Positions 1 through 7,447 of a stretch of 64,000 bases of DNA are shown here, piece by piece. Source of the DNA: Lysobacter auxotrophicus (GTDB lineage: Bacteria > Pseudomonadota > Gammaproteobacteria > Xanthomonadales > Xanthomonadaceae); the NCBI RefSeq assembly GCF_027924565.1, contig NZ_AP027041.1, forward strand, positions 1,364,001 through 1,428,000, written 5' to 3'. Under the pieces are notes generated by a model. It was not told where the DNA came from, made no database searches, and saw only the letters and a list, made by a program, of their open reading frames with translations. Numbering within the stretch: the first letter of the stretch is position 1; every line of letters starts with the position of its first letter. The translations under genes were made by a program, and so were the position numbers.

Positions 1-733
1 CGTTGGTCATGTTGCCGCTGTCGACCAGGCGCGTACCGGCCAGATCAGCCTGCGGACGGGTGCGGATGCGCACGGTGTCCTGGAAGCTGTCGTAGTTCAC
101 GTACGACAGGCCGAGGTGCACGATGTTGCCGGACTCGTTGATCGGCGCGAACGTGCCGCGCACGCCCCAGCCCGGACCGTGCGGCGTCGGCGCCGGGTGC
201 TCGGTCAGTTCACGCGTGAAGAAGCTGGTGGTCAGCGACCAGTTGTTGTCGCCGATGCCGTACTGCGCGCCGAGGCGGCGGGCCACACCGTAGGTGTTGG
301 TGACCATCGCCTTGGAGATGAAGTCGTTGTTCTTGGTCGAGGACAGCTCTTCCAGGCTGTTGGGCTGCTTGAACTGGCCCAGCTGGAAGAAGTGGTTCGA
401 ATTGCCGCCGATCTTGTACTTGGCGTTCACGTCGAGCCACTTGTCGGCCTTGGCGTCGTAACCGACGACCCACTCGAAGTTGCCCGGGCCCTTGCCCTTG
501 AGCACCAGCTCGGCGCGGCGCAGTTCGTTGTCGCTGTCGCGGCCGTCCAGCTGGTCGCCGCCGACGTTGAGGTCGGTGAAGTCGCTGTCGAAGTAGTTGT
601 AGTCGGCCTGGACCAGGCCTTCGAAGGAAACCTCGGAGTTGCCGATCACATCGAGCGCGATTTCGGCATGCGCGGCAGGCGCGACGAGAGCGGCGAGCAG
701 CGCGACGGACAGGGTGCTGCGGGACAGTTTCAT
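1..733 (-). CDS. OprP/OprO-type phosphate-selective porin, N-terminal part (runs off the window)
   Basis: This is the first 244 codons of an outer-membrane porin; the 3' end lies beyond base 1. Residues 1-23 form a signal peptide (MKLSRSTLSVALL...APAAHA) cleaved before EIAL. The mature part shows amphipathic beta strands with alternating aromatic and charged residues (VQADYNYFDSDF, ELRRAELVLKGKG, FFQLGQFKQPNSLEEL), as in the phosphate/polyphosphate-selective porin O/P family. Members of that family form trimeric anion channels. The motif region GQFKQPNSLEELSS is typical of the family. A Pho-box-like half site lies about 60 bp upstream of the start (792-802), which fits phosphate-starvation control. 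The assignment is family-level; the real substrate cannot be read from this fragment. Confidence 0.85.
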   Translation of the reverse strand, partial: MKLSRSTLSVALLAALVAPAAHAEIALDVIGNSEVSFEGLVQADYNYFDSDFTDLNVGGDQLDGRDSDNELRRAELVLKGKGPGNFEWVVGYDAKADKWLDVNAKYKIGGNSNHFFQLGQFKQPNSLEELSSTKNNDFISKAMVTNTYGVARRLGAQYGIGDNNWSLTTSFFTRELTEHPAPTPHGPGWGVRGTFAPINESGNIVHLGLSYVNYDSFQDTVRIRTRPQADLAGTRLVDSGNMTN

Positions 734-780
734 GGACGATGGCCCTGGGGCGTGAGAAGACGCTGCGCAGGCTAGGTCGT

Positions 781-802
781 GAAAGTTGCGTAAATGTGAC
801 AG
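781..802 (-). promoter_or_regulatory. Possible Pho box upstream of the porin gene
   Basis: Read on the minus strand, 802 to 792 gives CTGTCACATTT, a near-perfect 11-bp PhoB direct-repeat unit. The adjacent unit (791 to 781, ACGCAACTTTC) matches more weakly. It lies 48-69 bp upstream of the porin start codon, a plausible activator position. The family of the downstream gene supports the reading, but only one of the two units is strong. Confidence 0.4.
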
Positions 803-877
803 CGCTGACTTATTTCGCCGGGATGACCGGGTGATGACGACGAAAACGACAGCGACCGGCGTCGTTACAGAACCTGG

Positions 878-974
878 ACGTCATCCCGGCGAACGCCGGG
901 TCCCAGGCTGATGACTCGGGTGCTCTGGTACGGCGAACCACCACACCGTCATCCCCGCGAAGGCGGGGATCCAG
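878..974. repeat. Two REP-like palindromic repeats (GTCATCCC...GGGAT/C family)
   Basis: Two copies of a short palindromic element lie here: 878-908 (core TCATCCCGGCGAACGCCGGG) and 948-974 (core TCATCCCCGCGAAGGCGGGG). Each is a GC-rich hairpin flanked by GTCAT on one side and a CCAG-type end on the other. The same element recurs near 3949, 8796, 8870, 32559, 32616 and 56368. All copies are intergenic, as expected for REP elements. Confidence 0.8.
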
Positions 975-1019
975 CCGTGAGTGCGTCATGCCTCTGGTCA
1001 GAGGTGCCAGCAGAGACTT

Positions 1020-1107
1020 TGTAGCCCGGGTAAGCGAAGCGCACCCGGGAGCCATCACGGGGTATCCGGCGCGGTAACCCGGGTGCGCTCCGCTTACCCG
1101 GGCTACA
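1020..1107. repeat. Large inverted repeat of the TAGCCCGGGTAAGCG family
   Basis: Two nearly identical 30-bp arms face each other: 1020-1049 (begins TGTAGCCCGGGTAAGCGAAG) and 1078-1107 (ends CCGCTTACCCGGGCTACA). A 28-base spacer separates them. The same arms recur as a pair at 30808-30884 and singly at 7407-7436. It sits just beyond the end of nth and could act as a cruciform or transcription stop, but no T tract follows. Confidence 0.8.
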
Positions 1108-1113
1108 ACACCG

Positions 1114-1830
1114 CTATGTCGCCACCGGCTCCGGCTCCCCCGGCGTCTTGTCCGGATACCGGCAGATGTCGCGGATGACGCAATGCGGGCAGTCGGGCCG
1201 GCGGGCCTTGCAGACGTAGCGGCCGTGCAGGATCAGCCAGTGGTGCGCATCGAGCAGGTAGTCGGGCGGCACGACCTTCACCAGCCCGTCCTCGACCGCG
1301 CGCACCGTCTTGCCCGGCGCCAGCCCCGTTCGGTTCGCGACGCGGAAGATGTGCGTGTCCACCGCCATCGTCGGCTCGCCGAACGCGGTGTTGAGCACGA
1401 CGTTCGCCGTCTTGCGGCCGACGCCCGGCAGCGCTTCGAGCGCCTCGCGTTCGCGCGGCACTTCGCCGCCGTGCAGCGCGATCAGCTGCTGCGCCATCGC
1501 GACCACGTTCGCGGCCTTCGTGTTGTACAGGCCGATCGTCGAGATGTACGGCTTGAGTCCTTCGACACCGAGCTTCGCGATGGCTTGCGGCGTGTTCGCG
1601 ACCGGAAACAGCTTGCGCGTGGCCTTGTTGACGCCGACGTCGGTCGCCTGCGCGGACAGCGTCACGGCGACGAGCAGCTCGTAGGGCGTGGTGAACTCGA
1701 GTTCGGTCGTCGGCTTGGGATTGAGCGCCTTCAACCGCGCGAACATCGCCTCGATCTCCGCGGCGGACAGGCGGCTGATGCGCCGCGCGCGCTTGCTTGC
1801 GGTCTTTTTCTTCGGTGCGGCGGGCGTCAT
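1114..1830 (-). CDS. nth: Endonuclease III (DNA glycosylase/AP lyase)
   Basis: A 238-residue base-excision repair enzyme that removes oxidised pyrimidines and cleaves the abasic site. The helix-hairpin-helix LPGVGRKTANVVL carries the catalytic lysine, and VDTHIFRVANR carries the catalytic aspartate. The C-terminus holds the [4Fe-4S] ligand pattern C-x6-C-x2-C-x5-C (CKARRPDCPHCVIRDIC). The N-terminal 20 residues are a basic, Ala/Lys-rich extension (MTPAAPKKKTASKRARR). The start at 1830 is chosen because it overlaps the stop of the upstream gene as ATGA. The frame stays open further upstream, but that part is low-complexity Arg-rich translation of the neighbouring gene. It is the last gene of an overlapping trio with the small Cys protein and an enoyl-CoA hydratase. 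Confidence 0.96.
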   Translation of the reverse strand: MTPAAPKKKTASKRARRISRLSAAEIEAMFARLKALNPKPTTELEFTTPYELLVAVTLSAQATDVGVNKATRKLFPVANTPQAIAKLGVEGLKPYISTIGLYNTKAANVVAMAQQLIALHGGEVPREREALEALPGVGRKTANVVLNTAFGEPTMAVDTHIFRVANRTGLAPGKTVRAVEDGLVKVVPPDYLLDAHHWLILHGRYVCKARRPDCPHCVIRDICRYPDKTPGEPEPVAT

Positions 1831-2219
1831 GGTTTGTGGCGTTGCGCCGCCTTCGCGCGCGCACGTGCGAGTGCGGCGGCGGCGGCCGAGGGCAGGGCGG
1901 AAGGCGTGGGCGTCGCGACCTCGCTCACCGGCGGTGCGGCACGCTTCTCGGCGCGTTCGCGTGCGCGACGTTCGAGCCGCGCGTTGCGTGCGCGGTAGCG
2001 TTCGCGCGCGGCGAGTGCGCCGATGCGTGCGGTGCGCGCGGCATGCAGTTGCGCGCGGCACGCGTCATCGCATGAGGTGCATTCGATGCCGCGATCGAGC
2101 AGCCCTGCGTCGATCGCACCGTCGACGTCGTACACGCGCAGGGCGGCGACGATCGTGTGCGCGACCGCGCCATGCGGGTCCACGCAACCGCACACGCAGG
2201 CGGCGGGCGCCTCGTGCAT
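1827..2219 (-). CDS. Small cysteine-containing protein of unknown function, between echA and nth
   Basis: A 130-residue protein that I do not recognise by function. The N-terminal half is ordered-looking, with cysteines at 8, 10, 12 and 47, 50, 54 (CVCGC and CTSCDDAC), which could bind a metal. The rest is a basic Arg/Ala-rich helix (about 60-95) and a Pro/Ala tail. Both ends are translationally coupled: its ATG overlaps the stop of the upstream hydratase gene (TGATG at 2217-2221), and its stop overlaps the nth start. That coupling and the uninterrupted frame are the main reasons to call it a gene. Its position before an Fe-S glycosylase makes a link to cluster handling tempting, but this is speculation. 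Confidence 0.7.
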   Translation of the reverse strand: MHEAPAACVCGCVDPHGAVAHTIVAALRVYDVDGAIDAGLLDRGIECTSCDDACRAQLHAARTARIGALAARERYRARNARLERRARERAEKRAAPPVSEVATPTPSALPSAAAAALARARAKAAQRHKP

Positions 2220-3001
2220 CACTGGCCGCTGAAATTCGGCTTGCGGCGTTCGAGGAACGCGGTCGTGCCTTCGCGCATGTCCTGCGTGGCGAACATCAGG
2301 CCGAACTGCGCCGTCTCGTATTCCAGACCTTCCTCGATGCCGCATTCGCCGCCGACGTTGACGCAGTCCAGCACGCCGCGCAGCGCGAGCGGTGCGGAGT
2401 TCGCGATCTGTTCGGCGAGCTTCATCGTCTCGGCCTCCAGCTCCGCCGCCGGCACGACCCGGTTGACGATGCCGAGCTCGCGCGCACGGGTGGCGTCGAT
2501 CGGCGCGCCGACCAGGCACAGCTCCAGCGTCGCGGCGCGACCGGCCAGGCGCAGCAGGCGCTGGGTGCCGCCGAAACCGGGGATCAGGCCGAGGTTGATC
2601 TCGGGCTGGCCGACCTTCGCCGTGTCGGCCGCAATGCGCAGATGGCAGCCCATCGCCAGCTCCAGGCCGCCGCCGAGGGCGAAGCCGTTGATCATGCCGA
2701 TCACCGGCTTGGGCATTTTCTCGACCCGGCGCATGAGCTTCTGGCCGCGCAACGAGAAGTCGCGCCCCTGCACCGGCGTGAGCCCGTTCATCTCGGCGAT
2801 GTCTGCGCCGGCGACGAAGGCCTTCGGACCGGCGCCGGTGAGCACCACGCATCGGACCGACGGATCGTTGGCCGCGGCCTCGAAGGCCGCCAGCAGGGCG
2901 TCCAGGGTGGCGGCGTTGAGCGCGTTCAGCTTGTCGGGACGGTTGACGGTGACGACGCGGACGGCGCCGCGGTTGGCGGTGGTGACGGGCGTTTCGGACA
3001 T
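2219..3001 (-). CDS. Enoyl-CoA hydratase/isomerase (crotonase family)
   Basis: A 260-residue crotonase-fold enzyme that hydrates 2-enoyl-CoA in fatty-acid beta-oxidation. The oxyanion-hole region GADIAEM, the glycine-rich GGGLELAMGCHLRIA and the segment GQPEINLGLIPGFGGTQRL are all present. The two glutamates used by classical hydratases (GGGLELA and GQPEI) are kept, so hydratase activity is likely. The start MSETPVTTANRG at 3001 gives the usual family length; the frame extends upstream but without conserved sequence. It heads an overlapping set with the small Cys protein and nth. The acyl chain it prefers cannot be read from sequence. Confidence 0.92.
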   Translation of the reverse strand: MSETPVTTANRGAVRVVTVNRPDKLNALNAATLDALLAAFEAAANDPSVRCVVLTGAGPKAFVAGADIAEMNGLTPVQGRDFSLRGQKLMRRVEKMPKPVIGMINGFALGGGLELAMGCHLRIAADTAKVGQPEINLGLIPGFGGTQRLLRLAGRAATLELCLVGAPIDATRARELGIVNRVVPAAELEAETMKLAEQIANSAPLALRGVLDCVNVGGECGIEEGLEYETAQFGLMFATQDMREGTTAFLERRKPNFSGQ

Positions 3002-3221
3002 GGAGGCGACGGGTCCAGGAGGCGGTGAAATGGGGGAAATTGTCGTGCCTCGGGGGCCTGGAACTTCGGCCGGAAGGCGCTGTCTGAGCCCTTCGGCGTC
3101 AGTGGCGATTAAGCACGGGCGCCGGTATCCTAGCGCGTCCATCCGGGTCCATTCGACCGGTGCGGGCCTTATCACTAAGGAGCGGTAGTCCCGCCCCGAT
3201 CCATTACGGAGATTCATTCGA

Positions 3222-3905
3222 ATGAAGTTGCGTTTGATCGCTGCCGCCGTCGCGGCCCTGGCCCTGACCGGCACTGCCGCCGCGCAGAACACTTCGACCG
3301 AGCAGGGCAAGCTGAGCTACGCGCTCGGTTACGACCTGGGCCGCAACGCCATCGAAAGCGGCGAGCAGGTCGACGTCAACACCATCATCAAGGGCCTGCA
3401 GGACGGCTACGGCAAGAAGCAGCCGTCGGTGCCGGTCGACCAGCTGCGCACTGCCGTGCAGAACATGCAGCAGCGCCAGCAGACCAAGGCGAAGGCCGCG
3501 TGGGACAAGGCCGCTTCCGAGAACAAGACCAAGAGCGACCAGTTCATCGCCGCCAACCGTTCCAAGGCCGGCGTGAAGTCGCTGCCGAGCGGCGTGCAGT
3601 ACCGCGAGATCGAGAAGGGCTCGGGCGCCAAGCCGACGCAGGCCAGCACGGTGCAGCTGGAAGTCGCCGGTCCCTACGCCTGGGGCGAGCGTCCGGAGCA
3701 GGCCCGTCCGGCGCAGCAGATCCCGTCGATCAAGGTGAGCGACATCGAAATGGCCGCCATGCGCGAAGCGCTGCTGCAGATGCCGGCCGGCTCGAAGTGG
3801 GAAATCACGCTGCCGGCCGACAAGGCCTATGGCGCCGACCCGCGTACGCCGTTCCCGCCGAACGTCGCCGTGCAGTTCGAAGTCAAGCTCGTCAGCGTGA
3901 AGTGA
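3222..3905 (+). CDS. Periplasmic FKBP-type peptidyl-prolyl isomerase-like protein (degenerate catalytic domain)
   Basis: A 227-residue exported protein. Residues 1-21 form a signal peptide (ending TAAAQ). Residues about 25-105 match the dimerising FKBP N-terminal domain of FkpA/Mip proteins (KLSYALGYDLGRN, a long charged helix, ENKTKSDQFIAANRSKAGVKSLPSGVQYREI). The C-terminal half keeps the end of an FKBP domain (ALLQMPAGSKWEITLPADKAYG...PFPPNVAVQFEVKLVSV). The stretch that normally reads DGxxFDSS has been replaced by GPYAWGERPEQARPAQQIP. I therefore expect chaperone-like activity, and isomerase activity may be weak or lost. A strong hairpin follows at 3907-3949. Confidence 0.85.
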   Translation: MKLRLIAAAVAALALTGTAAAQNTSTEQGKLSYALGYDLGRNAIESGEQVDVNTIIKGLQDGYGKKQPSVPVDQLRTAVQNMQQRQQTKAKAAWDKAASENKTKSDQFIAANRSKAGVKSLPSGVQYREIEKGSGAKPTQASTVQLEVAGPYAWGERPEQARPAQQIPSIKVSDIEMAAMREALLQMPAGSKWEITLPADKAYGADPRTPFPPNVAVQFEVKLVSVK

Positions 3906-3906
3906 C

Positions 3907-3949
3907 GCAATGGCGCGTCCGCGCAACGCGCGGACGCCTTTGCCATTGC
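3907..3949 (+). terminator. Nested inverted repeat after the FKBP gene
   Basis: An inner 10-bp stem (GCGTCCGCGC at 3915-3924 with GCGCGGACGC at 3928-3937) sits inside an outer 8-bp stem (GCAATGGC at 3907-3914 with GCCATTGC at 3942-3949). It directly follows the stop codon. There is only a short T run (CTTT), so it is a likely but not classical terminator. Confidence 0.6.
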
Positions 3950-4235
3950 GTCATCCCCGCGAAAGCGGGGATCCAGGCCGGTAACGCCTGAAGACGTGCC
4001 TCACCCATCGAGCCGGCCCCGCCGGCTCGATGTGTTTTTGAGGTCGGCCGCCGGCGCGAAAGCCTGGCATCGAAGTCACGGCGATCGAGTACGTCCAAAC
4101 CTCCCGCTGAAACGCACCAGCATGGCGCCCGGCATTCGCCAGGGTGACGGTTCTGCAGGAAGCGGTGGCGCCCCAGCAATCGCCCCAGCGGGACAGGTTG
4201 AATCCAACGCACGTCCGCCTTACGTTGACCGATCC
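3950..4235. other. Intergenic stretch with one REP-like element
   Basis: A REP-like palindrome lies at about 3949-3978 (TCATCCCCGCGAAAGCGGGG), followed by a GC-rich pair CCGGCCCCGCCGGCTCGA. I see no convincing coding region in the remaining bases before the DUF1289 gene. Open frames here run into that gene but carry no recognisable sequence. Confidence 0.6.
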
Positions 4236-4421
4236 ATGAATACCTTCTTCCGCGCCGTACTCAGCCCCTGCATCGGCATCTGTTCGCTGGACGACGACGG
4301 CCTGTGCAGCGGTTGCCATCGCACCACTGCGGAAATCGCACGCTGGTCGCAGATGAACGACGACGAGCGCCTGCGCCTGATGGAAACGGTATTGCCCGAA
4401 CGCGAATCGCGCCGACGGTGA
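4236..4421 (+). CDS. DUF1289 family small cysteine-rich protein
   Basis: A 61-residue protein with the DUF1289 signature: SPCIGICSLDDDGLCSGCHRTTAEIARWSQM. Four cysteines (in the spacing C-x3-C-x7-C-x2-C) probably bind a metal, and an ERLRLME helix follows. The family is widespread in proteobacteria and its role is unknown. The start at 4236 (ATGAATACC) is used because the motif begins soon after it. The stop codon touches the start region of the downstream Nudix gene, so the two are probably cotranscribed. Confidence 0.85.
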   Translation: MNTFFRAVLSPCIGICSLDDDGLCSGCHRTTAEIARWSQMNDDERLRLMETVLPERESRRR

Positions 4422-4426
4422 GCGCG

Positions 4427-5053
4427 ATGGCCGCCACGTCCAGGTTGCGCGACTGGCCCGACATCGCCGCGGCCCTGCATCCGCTCGCCGCACCCCCGCA
4501 CGGTCCCGGCTGGAACCTCGCCGAGCTGCACGATCTGGTGCCCGACGATACGGTCAGCATCGAAGCCGCGGTGCTGGTCGGCCTGGTCCCGCGCGATGAG
4601 GGCACGCAGGTGCTGCTCACGCGCCGCACCGATGCACTGCGCCAGCACGCCGGGCAGGTGAGTTTCCCCGGCGGTCGTATCGAACCCGACGACGCCGACG
4701 CGGTTGCGGCCGCGCTTCGCGAGACGCACGAGGAGATCGGCGTCGGCGCGCGGCAGATCCAGCCGCTGGGGTTCCTCGATCCGCTGGCGACGATCACCGG
4801 CTATCGCGTGCAGCCCGTCGTCGCGCTGCTCGCCAGCGATTACGTCGCGCAGCCCGATCCGAACGAAGTGGCCGACGTGTTCGAAGTGCCGCTCGCGTTC
4901 CTGCTCGATCCGGCGAACCTCGCCACGCACACGCTCGATTTCCGCGGCCGTCCGCGCGAGGTCTTCGAGTACCGATATCCCGCGCAGCGCATCTGGGGCG
5001 CCACGGCGTCGATGCTCTACAACCTGCGCCAACGTCTGGAGGCGATCCGATGA
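4427..5053 (+). CDS. Nudix hydrolase, CoA pyrophosphatase type
   Basis: A 208-residue Nudix protein. It carries the CoA-pyrophosphatase signature LLTRRTDALRQHAGQVSFPGG, immediately followed by the Nudix box ending REtHEEIGV (about residues 85-110), with the metal-binding glutamates present. Family members cleave CoA and its derivatives to 3',5'-ADP and phosphopantetheine. The start could be ATG at 4427 or GTG at 4418, the latter overlapping the previous stop codon; neither has a strong ribosome-binding site. Its last codons overlap the following sulfurtransferase start (ATGA at 5050-5053), so translation is coupled. Confidence 0.92.
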   Translation: MAATSRLRDWPDIAAALHPLAAPPHGPGWNLAELHDLVPDDTVSIEAAVLVGLVPRDEGTQVLLTRRTDALRQHAGQVSFPGGRIEPDDADAVAAALRETHEEIGVGARQIQPLGFLDPLATITGYRVQPVVALLASDYVAQPDPNEVADVFEVPLAFLLDPANLATHTLDFRGRPREVFEYRYPAQRIWGATASMLYNLRQRLEAIR

Positions 5054-5913
5054 GCGACGCGAAACCCACATGGACCACGCTGGTGTCGGCCGAAGACCTG
5101 GCCGCGGCGCTGGGGCGCGACGACGTCATCGTGGTCGACACGCGCCACAGCCTGGCCGAACCCGAGGCGGGCGAAGCCGCGCATCGCGCCGCGCACATTC
5201 CGGGCGCGTTCTACGCGCATCTGGATCGCGATCTGTCCGACCACCGCAAGCAGCACGACGGCCGGCATCCGTGGCCGGAGCTGCAGGATTTCACCGCCGC
5301 GCTCGGCCGCTGGGGCGTGACGCCGCAGCATCAGGTCGTCGTCTACGACGCGGCCGACGGAGCGCTGGCCGCCGCACGCATGTGGTTCCTGCTGCGCGCG
5401 CTGGGACACCGGCGCGTCGCCGTGCTCGATGGTGGCTTGCAGCGCTGGCAGTCGCTTGGCCTGCCCGTCGAATCGGGCTTGCCGGTCGCCACTCCGGCGG
5501 CGCCGTACCCCGCGACGTTCGACGAAAGCCGCCTGCTCGATTCCAGGCAGGTGCAGGCGCATCTGGACGCCGGCGGCATGCTGCTCGACGCGCGCGCGGC
5601 GGAACGCTTCCGCGGCGACGTCGAGCCGATCGACCGCGTCGCCGGTCACGTGCCGGGCGCGCGCAATCGTCCGTACGCGTTGTCGATGCGCGAGGGCGTT
5701 TTCCGTCCTGCGCAGGAACTCGCGGAGGAGTTCGCGCAGATCCTGCAAGGCCGTGACGCACGCGACGTGGTGGCGATGTGCGGCTCCGGCGTCACCGCGT
5801 GCCATGTGCTGCTCGCGCTGGAACACGCCGGCATCGAGGGCGCGCGGCTGTCCACCGGTTCGTGGAGCGGCTGGATCGACGATCCGACGCGGCCCGTCGC
5901 ACGCGGCGCGTGA
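5050..5913 (+). CDS. sseA: Two-domain sulfurtransferase (3-mercaptopyruvate sulfurtransferase type)
   Basis: A 287-residue protein made of two rhodanese domains. The N-terminal one is inactive (VVVYDAADGALAAARMWFLLRALG). The C-terminal one carries the catalytic cysteine in CGSGVTA. The CG-S/T-GVT loop is typical of mercaptopyruvate sulfurtransferases, whereas thiosulfate rhodaneses usually have CRKGVT. The enzyme moves sulfur from 3-mercaptopyruvate to thiol acceptors or cyanide in the cytoplasm; no signal peptide is present. Its start overlaps the Nudix gene by four bases. The gene symbol is assigned by family similarity only. Confidence 0.9.
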   Translation: MSDAKPTWTTLVSAEDLAAALGRDDVIVVDTRHSLAEPEAGEAAHRAAHIPGAFYAHLDRDLSDHRKQHDGRHPWPELQDFTAALGRWGVTPQHQVVVYDAADGALAAARMWFLLRALGHRRVAVLDGGLQRWQSLGLPVESGLPVATPAAPYPATFDESRLLDSRQVQAHLDAGGMLLDARAAERFRGDVEPIDRVAGHVPGARNRPYALSMREGVFRPAQELAEEFAQILQGRDARDVVAMCGSGVTACHVLLALEHAGIEGARLSTGSWSGWIDDPTRPVARGA

Positions 5914-6023
5914 TGTACCCAACCGGCTGGTTGGCCGCGCGCGCGACACAAACGCGCGCTTCGTAATCTCTCCGTCATGCACGTCCCCGATCCTTGCGCG
6001 ATTTCGCACAGGGGGCGTGCGCC

Positions 6024-7358
6024 ATGTCACGCATCGCGGGCTGGTGTGTTGCAGTGTTGTTGTCGATGGCGGGCGCGAACGCGCACGCGCAGATGGACGC
6101 CGAACGCGTCCGCATCCACGGGTCGCAGACAATGGCCGCGCGCCTGGTGCCGGCGGTGGCCGAGTCCTGGCTGCGCGACATAGGGTACGGGGACATCCGT
6201 CGTGAGCAGCCCAATCCGACGCTGACCCAAATCCACGCGCAGCGCGATGGCCTGCCGTTGATCGTCGAAATCCAGGCGAGCAGTTCCGCCCAAGGCTTCC
6301 AGGACGTCATCGACGGGAACGCGCACATCGCGATGATGACGCGCCGCCCGACCGCGGCCGAACTCGACGCGGGCTGGCAGCTGGGCGATCTCGCGTCGCA
6401 CGATCAGGAGTTCGCGATGGCGCTCGACGGCGCGGCGGTCGTCGTGCATCGCGACAACCCGTTGGCGCAGCTGAGCCTAGTGCAGTTGCGGCGCGTGCTG
6501 TCGGGGCAGGCGCGCGACTGGCGCGAGGTCGGCGGTCGCGGCGCGATCCACCTGCACATGATGGCCAGCGCGAATTCTGCGCGCGATCTGGTCGACGAAC
6601 GCGTCATGCAGGGTGCGCCGTATGCGCCGGCGCAGCTGCACGCCGACGGCGAATCGCTGCTGCGCGCGATCGCCAAAGATCCGGGCGCGATCGGTTTCGT
6701 CACGTTGCGCCAGCCGTGGGGCGCGAACGTGCGTCCGCTCGCGTTGTCCGACGGCGGTCGCGCGATCGCCCCGACACGCCTGGGCGTGCAGAGCGAGGAC
6801 TATCCGCTCGCGCGTCGCTTCTACCTGTACGGCAGCCAGATGATGGGCGCGCTGAGCCGCAGCTTTGCGCTCTACGCCATGGGCCAGCGCGGGCAGGACG
6901 CGGTAGCGCGCGCCGGGCATTTCGCGGTGACCTTACGCCCGGGCTATGCGCCGCCGACGTTGGCGGGCCCGAAGGAATATCGCGAACTCGTCGGCAACGC
7001 CACGCGCCTGCCGCTGAGCCTGCGCTTCAATCTCACCGGCAACAACGAAAGCGGCGTCGCGGCGAGCGTGTACGACAGCCGCGCCGTTCGCGACATCGAG
7101 CGCATCGTCGCCTTCATGCAGCTGCCGGTGAATCGCGGCCGCCGCCTGCTGGTGGTGGGATTCGCCGACATGCCCGGCAGCTCCGTCGCCGCGACGATGA
7201 TGAGCAACGACCGCGCCGACCTGGTCGCGCACGAGCTGATGGCGCGCGGCCTGCCGGTGCTGCACGCGCGCGGGATGGGTTCGCAGGTACCGCTGGCGAC
7301 GACGGGAAGCGTGGCCGCGCGTTATCGCAACGAGCGCGTGGAAATCTGGATGCTGTGA
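6024..7358 (+). CDS. Exported PstS-like substrate-binding domain fused to an OmpA-like domain
   Basis: A 444-residue secreted protein. Residues 1-23 are a signal peptide (MSRIAGWCVAVLLSMAGANAHA). Residues about 28-285 resemble phosphate-binding PstS-type proteins (RIHGSQTMAARLVPAVAESWL, VIDGNAHIAMMTRRPTAAEL, SLVQLRRVLSGQARDWREVGG, FYLYGSQ). The last about 110 residues are an OmpA-like peptidoglycan-binding domain (DIERIVAFMQL, LLVVGFADMPGSSVAATMMSNDRA, RNERVEIWML). Fusion of the two suggests a periplasmic binding protein anchored to the cell wall. It stands alone, without pst transporter genes. The start at 6024 is the first that gives a proper signal peptide. Confidence 0.85.
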   Translation: MSRIAGWCVAVLLSMAGANAHAQMDAERVRIHGSQTMAARLVPAVAESWLRDIGYGDIRREQPNPTLTQIHAQRDGLPLIVEIQASSSAQGFQDVIDGNAHIAMMTRRPTAAELDAGWQLGDLASHDQEFAMALDGAAVVVHRDNPLAQLSLVQLRRVLSGQARDWREVGGRGAIHLHMMASANSARDLVDERVMQGAPYAPAQLHADGESLLRAIAKDPGAIGFVTLRQPWGANVRPLALSDGGRAIAPTRLGVQSEDYPLARRFYLYGSQMMGALSRSFALYAMGQRGQDAVARAGHFAVTLRPGYAPPTLAGPKEYRELVGNATRLPLSLRFNLTGNNESGVAASVYDSRAVRDIERIVAFMQLPVNRGRRLLVVGFADMPGSSVAATMMSNDRADLVAHELMARGLPVLHARGMGSQVPLATTGSVAARYRNERVEIWML

Positions 7359-7406
7359 GGTCGCGGTCCGGGGCCGCGATGGGGCCCGGCGAGAGGTGCG
7401 AAAGGT

Positions 7407-7436
7407 CCCGGGTGCGCTTCGCTTACCCGGGCTACA
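7407..7436. repeat. Single arm of the TAGCCCGGGTAAGCG repeat
   Basis: This 30-base stretch (ends TCGCTTACCCGGGCTACA) is almost identical to the right arms of the paired copies at 1078-1107 and 30857-30884. It lies between two convergent genes. No partner arm is present here. Confidence 0.8.
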
Positions 7437-7447
7437 CAGGCTCGGGC

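Noticed and set aside
1020-1107. Insertion-sequence remnant
   Set aside because: The inverted arms enclose only 28 bases, and no transposase fragment or target duplication is visible. It fits a REP-type palindrome better.
3996-4235. Upstream extension of the DUF1289 protein in the same frame
   Set aside because: The extra residues are Arg/Pro/Ser-rich without conservation and cross a repeat-bearing intergenic region. The motif starts right after ATG 4236.
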